DNA of 64,000 nucleotides, taken from the NCBI RefSeq assembly GCF_002176815.1, contig NZ_CP021648.1, forward strand, positions 1,558,001 through 1,622,000, in the 5' to 3' direction. The position numbers were made by a program, and so were the translations under genes. The stretch is from Acidovorax sp. T1. Its GTDB lineage: Bacteria > Pseudomonadota > Gammaproteobacteria > Burkholderiales > Burkholderiaceae_C. This document shows positions 42,468-50,108 of this stretch, piece by piece (the stretch's first letter is position 1; each line of letters starts with the position of its first letter). Under the pieces are notes generated by a model that made no database searches, had not been told where the DNA came from, and worked only from the letters and a program-made list of their open reading frames with translations.

Positions 42468-42857
42468 ATGCCTGAAATTCGTAAGCGTTCAAGCCGTCGG
42501 CCGGCATCGGAGAAGAAGAGTCTGCGGGGGTGGTTTTTCCGCCATCGCGTGGTGCTGAAGGGTGTCATCGGGGCTGGTAAGGCTCTGCTGTACATCTGGA
42601 GCATCTGGCACCGATTCCGAGATGACCTCTGGCCTTTTTATGTTTGGATCACGGGGCAAATAGATGCAACACGAGGCGCTTCGTTTGGTGCGTGTGTTTC
42701 ACGACATGAACCAGACGACTTTGGCAGATCGACTGCAAATTTCGAAGTCCTACCTCTCGGAAATCGAGAGCGGCAAGAAGCAGGTGACGCTGGAGTTGCT
42801 GCAAAAGTACGCGGATACGTTTGGCATGCCCCTATCGTCGTTGCTCTTCTTTGCTGA
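42468..42857 (+). CDS. small basic membrane-type protein of the retron locus
   Basis: A 129-codon ORF with the best ribosome binding site of the locus (AAGAAGGAGG, 6 bp before ATG). Residues 1-27 are very basic (RKRSSRRPASEKK), followed by a hydrophobic stretch VVLKGVIGAGKALLYIWSIW (about 29-48) and a second aromatic one DDLWPFYVWITGQI (about 53-66). Residues 67-129 overlap the HTH gene in another frame and look less natural. Either the genes overlap by 194 bp or a frameshift hides an earlier stop. Possibly the membrane-acting effector or an accessory of the retron; inference only. Confidence 0.55.
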   Translation: MPEIRKRSSRRPASEKKSLRGWFFRHRVVLKGVIGAGKALLYIWSIWHRFRDDLWPFYVWITGQIDATRGASFGACVSRHEPDDFGRSTANFEVLPLGNRERQEAGDAGVAAKVRGYVWHAPIVVALLC

Positions 42858-42954
42858 GCAGGTGGAAGGCGGTGCCCGCGAGAAAGTTCGCACGGCGATT
42901 GCCGGCAAGGTCGTCAAGATGTTGGACTGGATGGCGGCCAAAGACGCCGTCTGA
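42664..42954 (+). CDS. Xre-type helix-turn-helix protein of the retron locus
   Basis: A 96-residue protein with a textbook HTH_3 domain (about 8-62): LVRVFHDMNQTTLADRLQIS, KSYLSEIESGKKQVTLELLQ, then a helical tail ending KMLDWMAAKDAV. A small HTH protein encoded directly before the RT is a feature of one described retron class (called type VI in the published classification, quoted from memory). It may be regulator, antitoxin or effector. An in-frame TAG directly abuts its ATG. Confidence 0.8.
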   Translation: MQHEALRLVRVFHDMNQTTLADRLQISKSYLSEIESGKKQVTLELLQKYADTFGMPLSSLLFFAEQVEGGAREKVRTAIAGKVVKMLDWMAAKDAV

Positions 42955-42963
42955 GGAACACGT

Positions 42964-43896
42964 TTGGCCACTCGCAAGACCTACGCGCTGGACCAGTGCC
43001 CCCTGTACAAGATCGCCAGCCGCAAGCGGTTGGCACAGGATGTTTTCAACGTCGACTTGCCGTTCCTGGAGCGCCTCGCAGCCAATGAAGGCAACTTCCG
43101 TGTCTTCACGATAAAGCAGGGTGACAAGGACCGCCAAGTCGAAGTTCCGAAGGTCGTTCTGGAGCGAATCCATCGTCGCCTCTTCAATCTGCTTGAGCGA
43201 ATCGAGAAGCCTGACTACCTCCACTCCGGCGTTCGAGGACGTTCGTACATTTCAAATGCGAAGGTCCATGTTGGCGCTGTTCCGCTTGTAAAGCTGGACC
43301 TGAAGAAGTTCTACCCGTCAGTTGATGGCGCGCGGGTTTCAAGGTTCTTCACTGGCACTATGCGTTGTAGCCCTGATGTAGCTGCACTGCTGACGCGTCT
43401 ATGCACATTCGAGAACCATGTCCCCACGGGAAGTTGCGTCAGCCAGTTGCTGGCGTTCTTCGCGGCGAAGCCCCTTTTCGATGAACTGCACGCCCTCGCC
43501 GAAAGCGCAGGCCTACGTGACAGTTGCTACGTTGATGACCTCACGTGGTCCGGACACGGGGCGACGCCAGCCTTCCTTTGGGCAGCAAAGCAGGTGGTGC
43601 ACCGCCATGGATTTGCACACCACAAAGATCGCTGCTTCGCGGCTGGAGACCGAAAGCTCGTGACTGGGGTGATGTTGGAAGGCAACCGCATCGCCGTCTT
43701 GCCCAGCAAGGAGTTCGATCTCTGGAAGAACATTCAGGCGCTGGGGGGCTTTCAACCCCAAGAACGGATCGTGGCCGTGAACAGCCTGATCGGTTCGGCG
43801 GTAGCAGCCGGACAGATTGAATCTCGCTTCCTACGACGACTGTTGCGCCTTCGTCGAGTGCGGGCCGCAGCTATCGCCGAGGCTGCCCTGACCTAA
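42964..43896 (+). CDS. retron reverse transcriptase
   Basis: RNA-directed DNA polymerase of 310 residues that copies the msd part of its own RNA into branched RNA-DNA. Catalytic motifs: LDLKKFYPSV (first Asp, about 112), PTGSCVSQLLAFFA, and YVDD (189-192). The retron-specific motifs NAKVH (98-102, NAxxH) and VTG (233-235) are both present, which separates it from group II intron and DGR enzymes. The start is TTG with GAGGAA 6 bp upstream, and it lies 9 bp after the HTH gene. Length is typical of compact retron RTs. Confidence 0.93.
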   Translation: MATRKTYALDQCPLYKIASRKRLAQDVFNVDLPFLERLAANEGNFRVFTIKQGDKDRQVEVPKVVLERIHRRLFNLLERIEKPDYLHSGVRGRSYISNAKVHVGAVPLVKLDLKKFYPSVDGARVSRFFTGTMRCSPDVAALLTRLCTFENHVPTGSCVSQLLAFFAAKPLFDELHALAESAGLRDSCYVDDLTWSGHGATPAFLWAAKQVVHRHGFAHHKDRCFAAGDRKLVTGVMLEGNRIAVLPSKEFDLWKNIQALGGFQPQERIVAVNSLIGSAVAAGQIESRFLRRLLRLRRVRAAAIAEAALT

Positions 43897-44004
43897 GCCC
43901 CTCCAGTCATCTAGCGGTCGGGCCCTCCCGTCCGTCGGCGGCTCTCGAAAACTGGTGCCATGGCCAATTGCCGGGCTACCGCTACAACTACAGCGATGGA
44001 GCGG

Positions 44005-44475
44005 TCACGGCTTGCCTTTCGCCACGGCATGCAGGCTCTGCCTCTTCCGGAAATCCGGCATCGGCGCCTTTTTCACAGCGTCAGCACCGCCTGACTGCCG
44101 ACGGCTCCGGAGCCAGGCCTCGACCTCGGCCAGGTCCCATACGACGCAGCGTGCCGTGAGGAAGAAGCGCTGGGGAAAATCCCCGCGTCGTTCCAACTCG
44201 TAGATCGTCGAGTCGGCCAGCGGCACGATCTGGCGTAGCTCGCTGCGGCGGATCGTGCGTCGCAACTGAGCCGGATCGGTCAGCGCTGCCTGGGTCAACT
44301 CCCGGATCGCCCTGGCGTCGAACGACCCTCTGGGCTGGCGCGCCCGGATGGCTTCGCGGGCATGCCTGGCCCGCTCCGAGCCGTGCATTTTCAGATCGGC
44401 ATCGGCGTCCGCCACCGTGCTCGTGGTGCTGGCCGCCGTCGGCGCCTGATCGACGCACTCGTTCGCTCGTTTCAT
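44005..44475 (-). CDS. AlpA-like helix-turn-helix regulator
   Basis: About 156 residues. The C-terminal half has the AlpA/excisionase pattern RRSELRQIVPLADSTIYELERRGDFPQRF (split here), followed by VVWDLAEVEAWLRSRR, as in small regulators that control excision of islands and phages. The N-terminal half is Ala/Arg-rich and not recognised. The start MKRANE has GGTCAGG close upstream; an ATG at 44520 is possible. It is divergent from the sigma factor gene. Confidence 0.75.
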   Translation of the reverse strand: MKRANECVDQAPTAASTTSTVADADADLKMHGSERARHAREAIRARQPRGSFDARAIRELTQAALTDPAQLRRTIRRSELRQIVPLADSTIYELERRGDFPQRFFLTARCVVWDLAEVEAWLRSRRQSGGADAVKKAPMPDFRKRQSLHAVAKGKP

Positions 44476-44803
44476 CCTGACCCCCGCACTCGGTCGATGC
44501 GCCACCTGGCACTCCGGCATCGCGCCGCCCTTGGCGAGGCTGCCGCTCGACCTCTACACACCGTTTCGATCCCGCGTGGCCGCCATCGCAATGGCGTCCC
44601 GCGGCCCCGCGAGGGCCCTCTGGCCGACCGTGACGGCGTAGTTCGCCATGGGTCGCCGGCCTTCGGCATCTATCGATAGCCCTCAAGTGTTCGGTTACGG
44701 AATCTGGCCGGAAAGTGTCGGCACCGGATGCCATGTCCCCTCTAAGTTGTTGATATAGCTGCAATTTACCTATTCAGTATTCCCGCCCTGAGTTCGCTTT
44801 TCA

Positions 44804-44824
44804 CCCCATCGGCAACCGATGGGG
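44804..44824 (+). promoter_or_regulatory. perfect hairpin over the sigma-gene ribosome binding site
   Basis: CCCCATCGG CAA CCGATGGGG, nine pairs with a 3-base loop. It covers the GGGGAA that precedes ATG 44831, and could act as an RNA switch or an operator. The rest of 44476-44803 holds no convincing gene. Confidence 0.6.
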
Positions 44825-44830
44825 AACGAA

Positions 44831-45421
44831 ATGGCGCTCAAGCCTGGGGATGGTCTCGACAAGTGGGAAATTGCAGTCGCGAAAAAAGTGGTGGGTGAAT
44901 TCCGAAGGCGATCACGGACCCTCGGGCGCGAAGAGTTCGACGACCTGGTCCAGGACTGCCTGCTGCACTGGATCGGGGTACGCAGGAAGCTGGTACCCGA
45001 CCCGGACAAGCCACCTGTGGGCTACATGGCGCAGGTCGTGCGCCACAAGCTCACCGACTTGATGCGCGAGCAGGGCGCGGAAAAGCGTGCCGGTGACCTG
45101 GGTGCGGTCTCACTCGACGCCACGGTCGACGGCGCCGAGGACGGCATGACGCTGGCCGAGTCGCTGGACGCGTCCGAGTCCACGCAGGCGGGCGAGATGG
45201 GCGAAACCCACCGCCACCACTTGCGCATGGATCTTCTGCGTGCCATGGCGCGGTTGACGCCAGCCCAGCAGCGCTTGTGCGCGATGCTCGGCGCGGAAGG
45301 TCTGTCGGTCAAAGAGGCTGCCGAGCAGCTCCGAATACCGCGCGGCACCCTCTACGAAGAGATCAAGCGGATCCGCAAGGTCTTTGCGGATCATGGGCTT
45401 GGAGGCTATTTGAAGGGCTGA
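44831..45421 (+). CDS. sigma-70 family RNA polymerase sigma factor of the element
   Basis: About 196 residues. Region 2 contains EEFDDLVQDCLLHW and YMAQVVRHKLTDLMREQ; region 4 contains RLTPAQQRLCAMLGAEGL and SVKEAAEQLRIPRGTLYEEI, a clear HTH. The ATG at 44831 follows GGGGAACGA; an alternative ATG at 44819 lies within the hairpin. It probably directs transcription of element genes and is flanked by the inverted repeats described separately. Confidence 0.85.
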   Translation: MALKPGDGLDKWEIAVAKKVVGEFRRRSRTLGREEFDDLVQDCLLHWIGVRRKLVPDPDKPPVGYMAQVVRHKLTDLMREQGAEKRAGDLGAVSLDATVDGAEDGMTLAESLDASESTQAGEMGETHRHHLRMDLLRAMARLTPAQQRLCAMLGAEGLSVKEAAEQLRIPRGTLYEEIKRIRKVFADHGLGGYLKG

Positions 45422-45482
45422 GCCGACACTTTTCGAGGCGATTCCGTAAGCCTGATCAGGGACCTGAATAGGCGCGGAATCG

Positions 45483-46328
45483 ATGATCAAGTTCACCATC
45501 ACCAGTACCAAAGGGGGTGTCGGCAAGACGACGCTCACCGCCAATCTGGGGGCGCTGCTGGCCGACATGGGCCTGCGCGTCCTGCTGATCGACGCGGATG
45601 TCCAGCCGTCGCTGTCGAAGTACTTTCCCCTGGCAGCGCCGCAGCCGGCGGCCGGGTTGACCGAGGTCATCGTCCGTGGCCAGGTGACGGCCGCGTGCAT
45701 CACGCCGACCGTGTTTCCGAACCTGCACATCGTGGTCTCGGATGACCCGGAGGGTCATCTGCCCAACTGGCTGCTCAACCGCATCGACCGCGGATTTCGC
45801 CTTCGCTTCGCGCTGCAATCGCCGGCGGTGGCTGGCCACTACGACTGCGTGCTGATCGACACGCAAGGCGCGATCGGTCCGTTGCAGGACGCCGCCGTCA
45901 TGGCTGCCGACATCCTCGTCTCGCCGATCACCCCGGAAATCCTGTCGGCGCGCGAGTTCAAGGACGGCACGATGGAGTTGCTCGACAGACTGGAGCCTGG
46001 CAGTGCGCTCGGCGCCACGCTGGGGCCGGTCAAGGCGGTGATCTATCGACAGGACCGCACCTCGGATGCCCGCTTGATCGCCAGCGGGATCCGTGAAGAC
46101 TTCATCCGTCTGAAGGGTCGGGTGTCGGTGCTCGACACCGTGGTGCCGCATGCCAAGGCCTACAAGGAAGCCGCGACGCTGCGCATACCGGTGCATCGCC
46201 ATGAACGCCGCCGCGATGGCGTGATGCCGAGTGCCAGCACCGTCATGCACCAACTCGCGTGGGAACTCATCCCAAGCCTGCAGGGCGTACTCGCCGACGA
46301 GCCTCAAGTGGAGGAGCCGTCGTCATGA
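45483..46328 (+). CDS. parA: ParA family ATPase
   Basis: A 281-residue partition ATPase with the deviant Walker A STKGGVGKTTL (about 8-18), the A' motif VLLIDADVQPSLS, and DCVLIDTQGAIGP as Walker B. On integrative elements such proteins stabilise the excised circle. The stop overlaps the parB start (ATGA), and DUF2857 and replication genes follow, all translationally coupled. Confidence 0.9.
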   Translation: MIKFTITSTKGGVGKTTLTANLGALLADMGLRVLLIDADVQPSLSKYFPLAAPQPAAGLTEVIVRGQVTAACITPTVFPNLHIVVSDDPEGHLPNWLLNRIDRGFRLRFALQSPAVAGHYDCVLIDTQGAIGPLQDAAVMAADILVSPITPEILSAREFKDGTMELLDRLEPGSALGATLGPVKAVIYRQDRTSDARLIASGIREDFIRLKGRVSVLDTVVPHAKAYKEAATLRIPVHRHERRRDGVMPSASTVMHQLAWELIPSLQGVLADEPQVEEPSS

Positions 46329-47695
46329 GCCACAAGGTTTCCGTCGATGAGCGCCGCCGGCTCGTGGCGCAGTCTCTGCAGGTGGGCAACCCGGGCAACA
46401 ACGCGCGTGACCTCCCAGGTGTTGCCGATGCGCGCGCGTCCCACGATCAGTTCGAACACCAGATCGAGCTGACGGTCGATGACATCCGGCCTTACGAGAA
46501 CAACCCGCGCCGATCGGCGAACGTCAAGTTCGACGACATCAAGGAGTCGATCCGCACCGGCGGACTGAGGTCGCCGTTGACGGTGACGCAACGACCAGGG
46601 GAGTCTCACTTCATCGTCGAAGCCGGTGGCAACACCAGGCTGCTTGCGCTGCAGCAACTGTGGTCAGAGACGCGGGACCCTCGATTCCGCCAGCTCGTGG
46701 TGCTGTTTCGGCCATGGAAGTCGGAGAGCCACGTCCTCACCGCCCACCTCATCGAAAACGAGCAGCGCGGTGAGATGAGCTTCTGGGACAAGGCCACCGG
46801 CATCGTGGCGCTCAAGCACCGACTGGAAACAGAGCAGGGACGGCTGCTGACCCTGCGCCCGCTGGAGGATGCACTCCATGCCCTTGGTCTCGCGGTCAAC
46901 ACGGCGACGCTCGGGCTGTATCTGTTTGCCACTGAACGGCTCCGTACCCTCGGTGAGGCCGTGGCCGGCCTGGCTGGTCTGGACGTCAAGACCCTGCAGC
47001 CCAGGCTCAACGCGATCAAGCGGTACGCACTGGCCAGGCAGTCATCGTCCGAGGATGCGCTGTACGACACGGTCTTCGAGCCCGTATTCAGGCGCATCGC
47101 CGACAAGTACCCGCATACCGGCGAGTTCAGCGTCGCCGCCACCTGCGAGGCGTGCGAAGCGGCAATGGCCGCGTACCTTGGCGAACCAGTCGATACGCTG
47201 CGCGAAGGACTCCGCCCGGCATCGGCGCGTGGAGGGCAGGGTGAGCCTCCTGCACATCGGACCGAGGCGACGGCCACGCCATCCATCGTCGAAACGGTGG
47301 CGCCCACTGTGCACGCCGATGCCCCGCCGCCTGAACGCGACGATCTGCTGCGGCGCGCGCGCGCCTTCGCCGATGTCGTGGGTCTCAGCGACTGTGTTCA
47401 GCCGGCGCCAATGTCGTCCGCCGGCTTCCGGCTCGCTCCGATTCCAGATCCTGGCGCAGCAGCACCGGCGCGGCAACGTGCTTGGGGGCTGCTCGCAGGT
47501 GTCAGTGGCCAGGTCGACAGCGAGGCGCTTGCTTCTGTATCTCTCGATCAGACCTTCCTGCTCTGGCTGGTCGACCCGGCCGATGCATCGGCCACAGCGT
47601 TCTGGGAGGTGCTGGCATGCCTCAGGCGGACGCATCGTCCGACCGGCGGACCAGATGCCGGAGGCAACGCAGCGCTGACCCGGGGGGAGGCTTGA
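46325..47695 (+). CDS. parB: ParB family protein
   Basis: A 456-residue ParB/Spo0J-type protein. The N-terminal ParB domain shows ELTVDDIRPYENNPRRSAN, GGLRSPLTVTQR, EAGGNTRLLALQQL and HLIENEQRGEMSFWDKATGIV, where ENEQR matches the CTP/DNA-contact motif of the family. The central region would be the HTH. The C-terminal third is Ala/Pro-rich and may bind partner proteins. ATG overlaps the parA stop; the stop overlaps the next start. Confidence 0.88.
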   Translation: MSHKVSVDERRRLVAQSLQVGNPGNNARDLPGVADARASHDQFEHQIELTVDDIRPYENNPRRSANVKFDDIKESIRTGGLRSPLTVTQRPGESHFIVEAGGNTRLLALQQLWSETRDPRFRQLVVLFRPWKSESHVLTAHLIENEQRGEMSFWDKATGIVALKHRLETEQGRLLTLRPLEDALHALGLAVNTATLGLYLFATERLRTLGEAVAGLAGLDVKTLQPRLNAIKRYALARQSSSEDALYDTVFEPVFRRIADKYPHTGEFSVAATCEACEAAMAAYLGEPVDTLREGLRPASARGGQGEPPAHRTEATATPSIVETVAPTVHADAPPPERDDLLRRARAFADVVGLSDCVQPAPMSSAGFRLAPIPDPGAAAPARQRAWGLLAGVSGQVDSEALASVSLDQTFLLWLVDPADASATAFWEVLACLRRTHRPTGGPDAGGNAALTRGEA

Positions 47696-48237
47696 TGCTT
47701 CCGCTTCACGACACGCAGGTTCGCCTCGTTCTGCTCAACCACGTCACCCTGCGCCTGGCAGACGCGAGGCCCGACGAACTGGATGCCGTCGGCATTGCCA
47801 ACGAGCAGCTCGATCGCCTGCGTCAACTGTCTGCGCTCGATCTCAATCGGCTGGCAGCCATGCGCACGCTGACCATCGGCATCGCCCTGGATGGGGAGGC
47901 TTTGCAGGCCGGCTTGCGCACTGTCGCCCTCGTGAAGGAGGCCAAGGCGCTGGAGGCGTATTTCATCCGCCACGGCGCGTCGACCCAGCTGATGAGCGCG
48001 CTCTTCAAGATTCGCCGCAAGCTCACCTTGAAGTTCCGCCGAGATCTCGACGTTCGCCGGCCTTCAGGGCGTGTGCCTCTGCCGGATTACGCCACGCGCG
48101 AACGCATCTATCAGGTCTGGCGAACGATCGGCGACCCGGCGCCGCGCATCCGCTACTACCAGTTGCACCAGGCCTTCACGCACCTGCCGATCGCCGTGTT
48201 GGAGGTGGTCATCCGCGATTTCGAGGCGGACGCATGA
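47695..48237 (+). CDS. DUF2857-like integrative-element protein
   Basis: A 180-residue, mostly helical protein beginning MLPLHDTQVRLVLLNHVTLRLADARPD in the family pattern, with LDLNRLAAMRTLTIGI and IRRKLTLKFRRDLDV. In related elements of the PFGI-1/PAPI-1 kind, DUF2857 genes sit between parB and the replication gene as here. Function is unknown. Both ends overlap neighbours by one to four bases. Confidence 0.65.
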   Translation: MLPLHDTQVRLVLLNHVTLRLADARPDELDAVGIANEQLDRLRQLSALDLNRLAAMRTLTIGIALDGEALQAGLRTVALVKEAKALEAYFIRHGASTQLMSALFKIRRKLTLKFRRDLDVRRPSGRVPLPDYATRERIYQVWRTIGDPAPRIRYYQLHQAFTHLPIAVLEVVIRDFEADA

Positions 48238-48608
48238 ACGCACGCATCGAATCCCGCGGCATCACCACCGAGCTGCTGCTGGAGGTCTTCGACATTCCGG
48301 TCAGCTTCCATCGTTGCCTCGTGCCGGTGGCCGGCGGCGTGACGCCGGCACTGATGCTGTCTCAGGCCATCTGGACCAGCCAGGCACTTGAGCCCTCGGC
48401 GGGCGGTTGGTTCATGCGGTCACAGGAGCAATGGACGCAGGAGACCGGCCTGTCGCGCTGGGAACAGGAGACGGCAAGGCGTGCTCTGCGGCGGGCCGGT
48501 CTGCTGGAAGAGCGACGCCTGGGCATGCCGGCAAAGCTCTGGTTTCGGGTGTGTGCCGACGTTCTCTTGCACGCCCTCCAGGCGAGCGTCGACCGAGGGG
48601 GACGGTGA
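48234..48608 (+). CDS. single-unit winged-helix-like element protein
   Basis: A 124-residue protein whose main part (ALMLSQAIWTS, GGWFMRSQEQWTQETGLS, WEQETARRALRRAGLLEERR) is the same about 95-residue unit that occurs twice in the next gene. It looks like an HTH/replication-type domain seen singly. It is coupled to the DUF2857 gene (ATGA overlap) and ends 18 bp before the larger paralogue, so it probably arose by duplication. Confidence 0.7.
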   Translation: MNARIESRGITTELLLEVFDIPVSFHRCLVPVAGGVTPALMLSQAIWTSQALEPSAGGWFMRSQEQWTQETGLSRWEQETARRALRRAGLLEERRLGMPAKLWFRVCADVLLHALQASVDRGGR

Positions 48609-48626
48609 CGATGGAGGGGGCTGGCC

Positions 48627-50051
48627 GTGGCTGATCAACCGGGCAACGCTTCGTTCGACCCGTCGGCATGGGAGCCATCCAACCGTACCGCGCCGCTGTC
48701 CGTCATCTGGTCGCTGCTCGGGCGCCATATCGCGTTTCACCGGCGTCTGGTCGACCTGACCGACAACGTCAAGGCGGCGTTGCTGCTGTCGCAGTCGATC
48801 TACTGGACGCGTCGTGGAAGGGACATCGCCCGCAACGGCGGGTGGTTCCACAAGACCACCGAGCAGTGGTCCTGGGAAACCGGCTTGTCGGCCAAGGAGC
48901 AGAGCAGTGCAAGGGGTGCGCTGAAGGTGCTCGACCTGGTCGATGAACGTCTCCTTGGGATTCCTGCCCGCCTGCACTTCCGACTCAACACGGAGCAGTT
49001 GGGCAGCCTCCTCGCCGAACGGATCGCTGTCGATCCGCGCACTGCCGACTGGAATGACATGGTGATGGTGGCCGAGATGCTGGGGCCGTCGGTGGCCTAC
49101 CACCGCGCGCTGGCGGGCATCGCCGGCGGCGTGCATGCCGGGCTCATGCTGTCGCGGGCGCTGTACCTCACGCGGCTGCAACACCGACGCCAGCTCGATG
49201 CCTGGGTCTGCAACTCCGCCGCTCGGTGGTCCGAGGAAATCGGGCTGACTCGCCGCGAACAGGAGACGGCCCGTCGCGACCTGGGCCGCGCAGGCGTCTG
49301 GGAAGAAACACTGCGGGGCATACCGCCCAGCCTGGTTGCTCGTGTCCGGCTGGACTGCCTGCTGTCGTTGCTGACGGATGGTGCGCAAGCGACCGCGTTT
49401 GGCGCCGCTCGGGAAGCAAGGCAAGTCTGCGTGGACGCCACAGTCAGCCTTGCACAGAAGGGCGAATCAAGCCTGTGGCATCCCCACATCGTTGCCTCGC
49501 CGAAACCGCCATCCCTGATTCACCCAATCCGCCATCACTGTGTCGACGAAAGCGCCACTCCTCTAATTGAACACAGTACATGTGAATCAGTACAACAACC
49601 ACAAAGCACGTCGCGCGAAGCGAATGCGCCAAGCCTGACGGCCGGTGGTGGTGACCTGATCTTTCCTGACCGGATGCTGCCGGATGAGTGTGCTGCGGCC
49701 CGCCTGCTGCTGCGCCAGAGCGGCGAACAGGCCCAGGTGCTCCTCGACGAACTGGCCGGGCGGCTGCAGACCAATGGTGTGCGCAGCAGCCCGGTGGCCT
49801 ATCTGCGCGGCCTCATCAACCGAGCCGCCGCCGGCAGCTTCGTGCCGGAACTCGCCCCTCGCATCGCAGCTGAGCGCCGACAGCGTCAGAAGGCCGCTGA
49901 ACAGCGCCGTGAGCGCGAGATCGAGGAACGGCGGCTGGAGGCCGAGCGTGCCACGCCCGAGTACCAGGCCAGGACCCGTGCCCAGCGCGAAAAGATCAGC
50001 AGGTTGCTCGAGGACATGAAGCAGCGCATGGGCCCGGGCCGGCCGCGATGA
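48627..50051 (+). CDS. STY4528-like pathogenicity-island replication protein
   Basis: A 474-residue protein with two N-terminal copies of the unit AL(L/M)LS..W.RR..GGW...T.EQW..E.GLS..EQ..AR..L (about 25-125 and 150-245), a variable linker (about 260-335), and a C-terminal region with helical RRQRQKAAEQRREREIEER. This matches a family annotated on SPI-7/PFGI-like islands as replication protein. The start is GTG at 48627, preceded by GGAGGGGG 6 bp upstream. Role in initiating replication of the excised element is by family, not shown here. Confidence 0.7.
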   Translation: MADQPGNASFDPSAWEPSNRTAPLSVIWSLLGRHIAFHRRLVDLTDNVKAALLLSQSIYWTRRGRDIARNGGWFHKTTEQWSWETGLSAKEQSSARGALKVLDLVDERLLGIPARLHFRLNTEQLGSLLAERIAVDPRTADWNDMVMVAEMLGPSVAYHRALAGIAGGVHAGLMLSRALYLTRLQHRRQLDAWVCNSAARWSEEIGLTRREQETARRDLGRAGVWEETLRGIPPSLVARVRLDCLLSLLTDGAQATAFGAAREARQVCVDATVSLAQKGESSLWHPHIVASPKPPSLIHPIRHHCVDESATPLIEHSTCESVQQPQSTSREANAPSLTAGGGDLIFPDRMLPDECAAARLLLRQSGEQAQVLLDELAGRLQTNGVRSSPVAYLRGLINRAAAGSFVPELAPRIAAERRQRQKAAEQRREREIEERRLEAERATPEYQARTRAQREKISRLLEDMKQRMGPGRPR

Positions 50052-50108
50052 ATGAAACCCGCCGTCCCATCGATCAGCCGCATTTCATCCCAACTCAAGG
50101 AGATCTCC

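Larger units (their letters stand above)
44693..45452. repeat. 31-bp inverted repeats flanking the sigma-factor gene
   Basis: TTACGGAATC...GAAAGTGTCGGC at 44695-44720 is repeated in inverted form as GCCGACACTTT...GATTCCGTAA at 45423-45450. One copy faces the AlpA gene and the other lies 30 bp upstream of parA, so they may be promoters or operators used by the enclosed sigma factor. Confidence 0.65.

Noticed and set aside
45483..47695. parA-parB taken as evidence of a plasmid or chromosome origin
   Set aside because: They sit in an integrated element after an integrase and beside ICE-type genes, so maintenance of an excised circle is the simpler reading.
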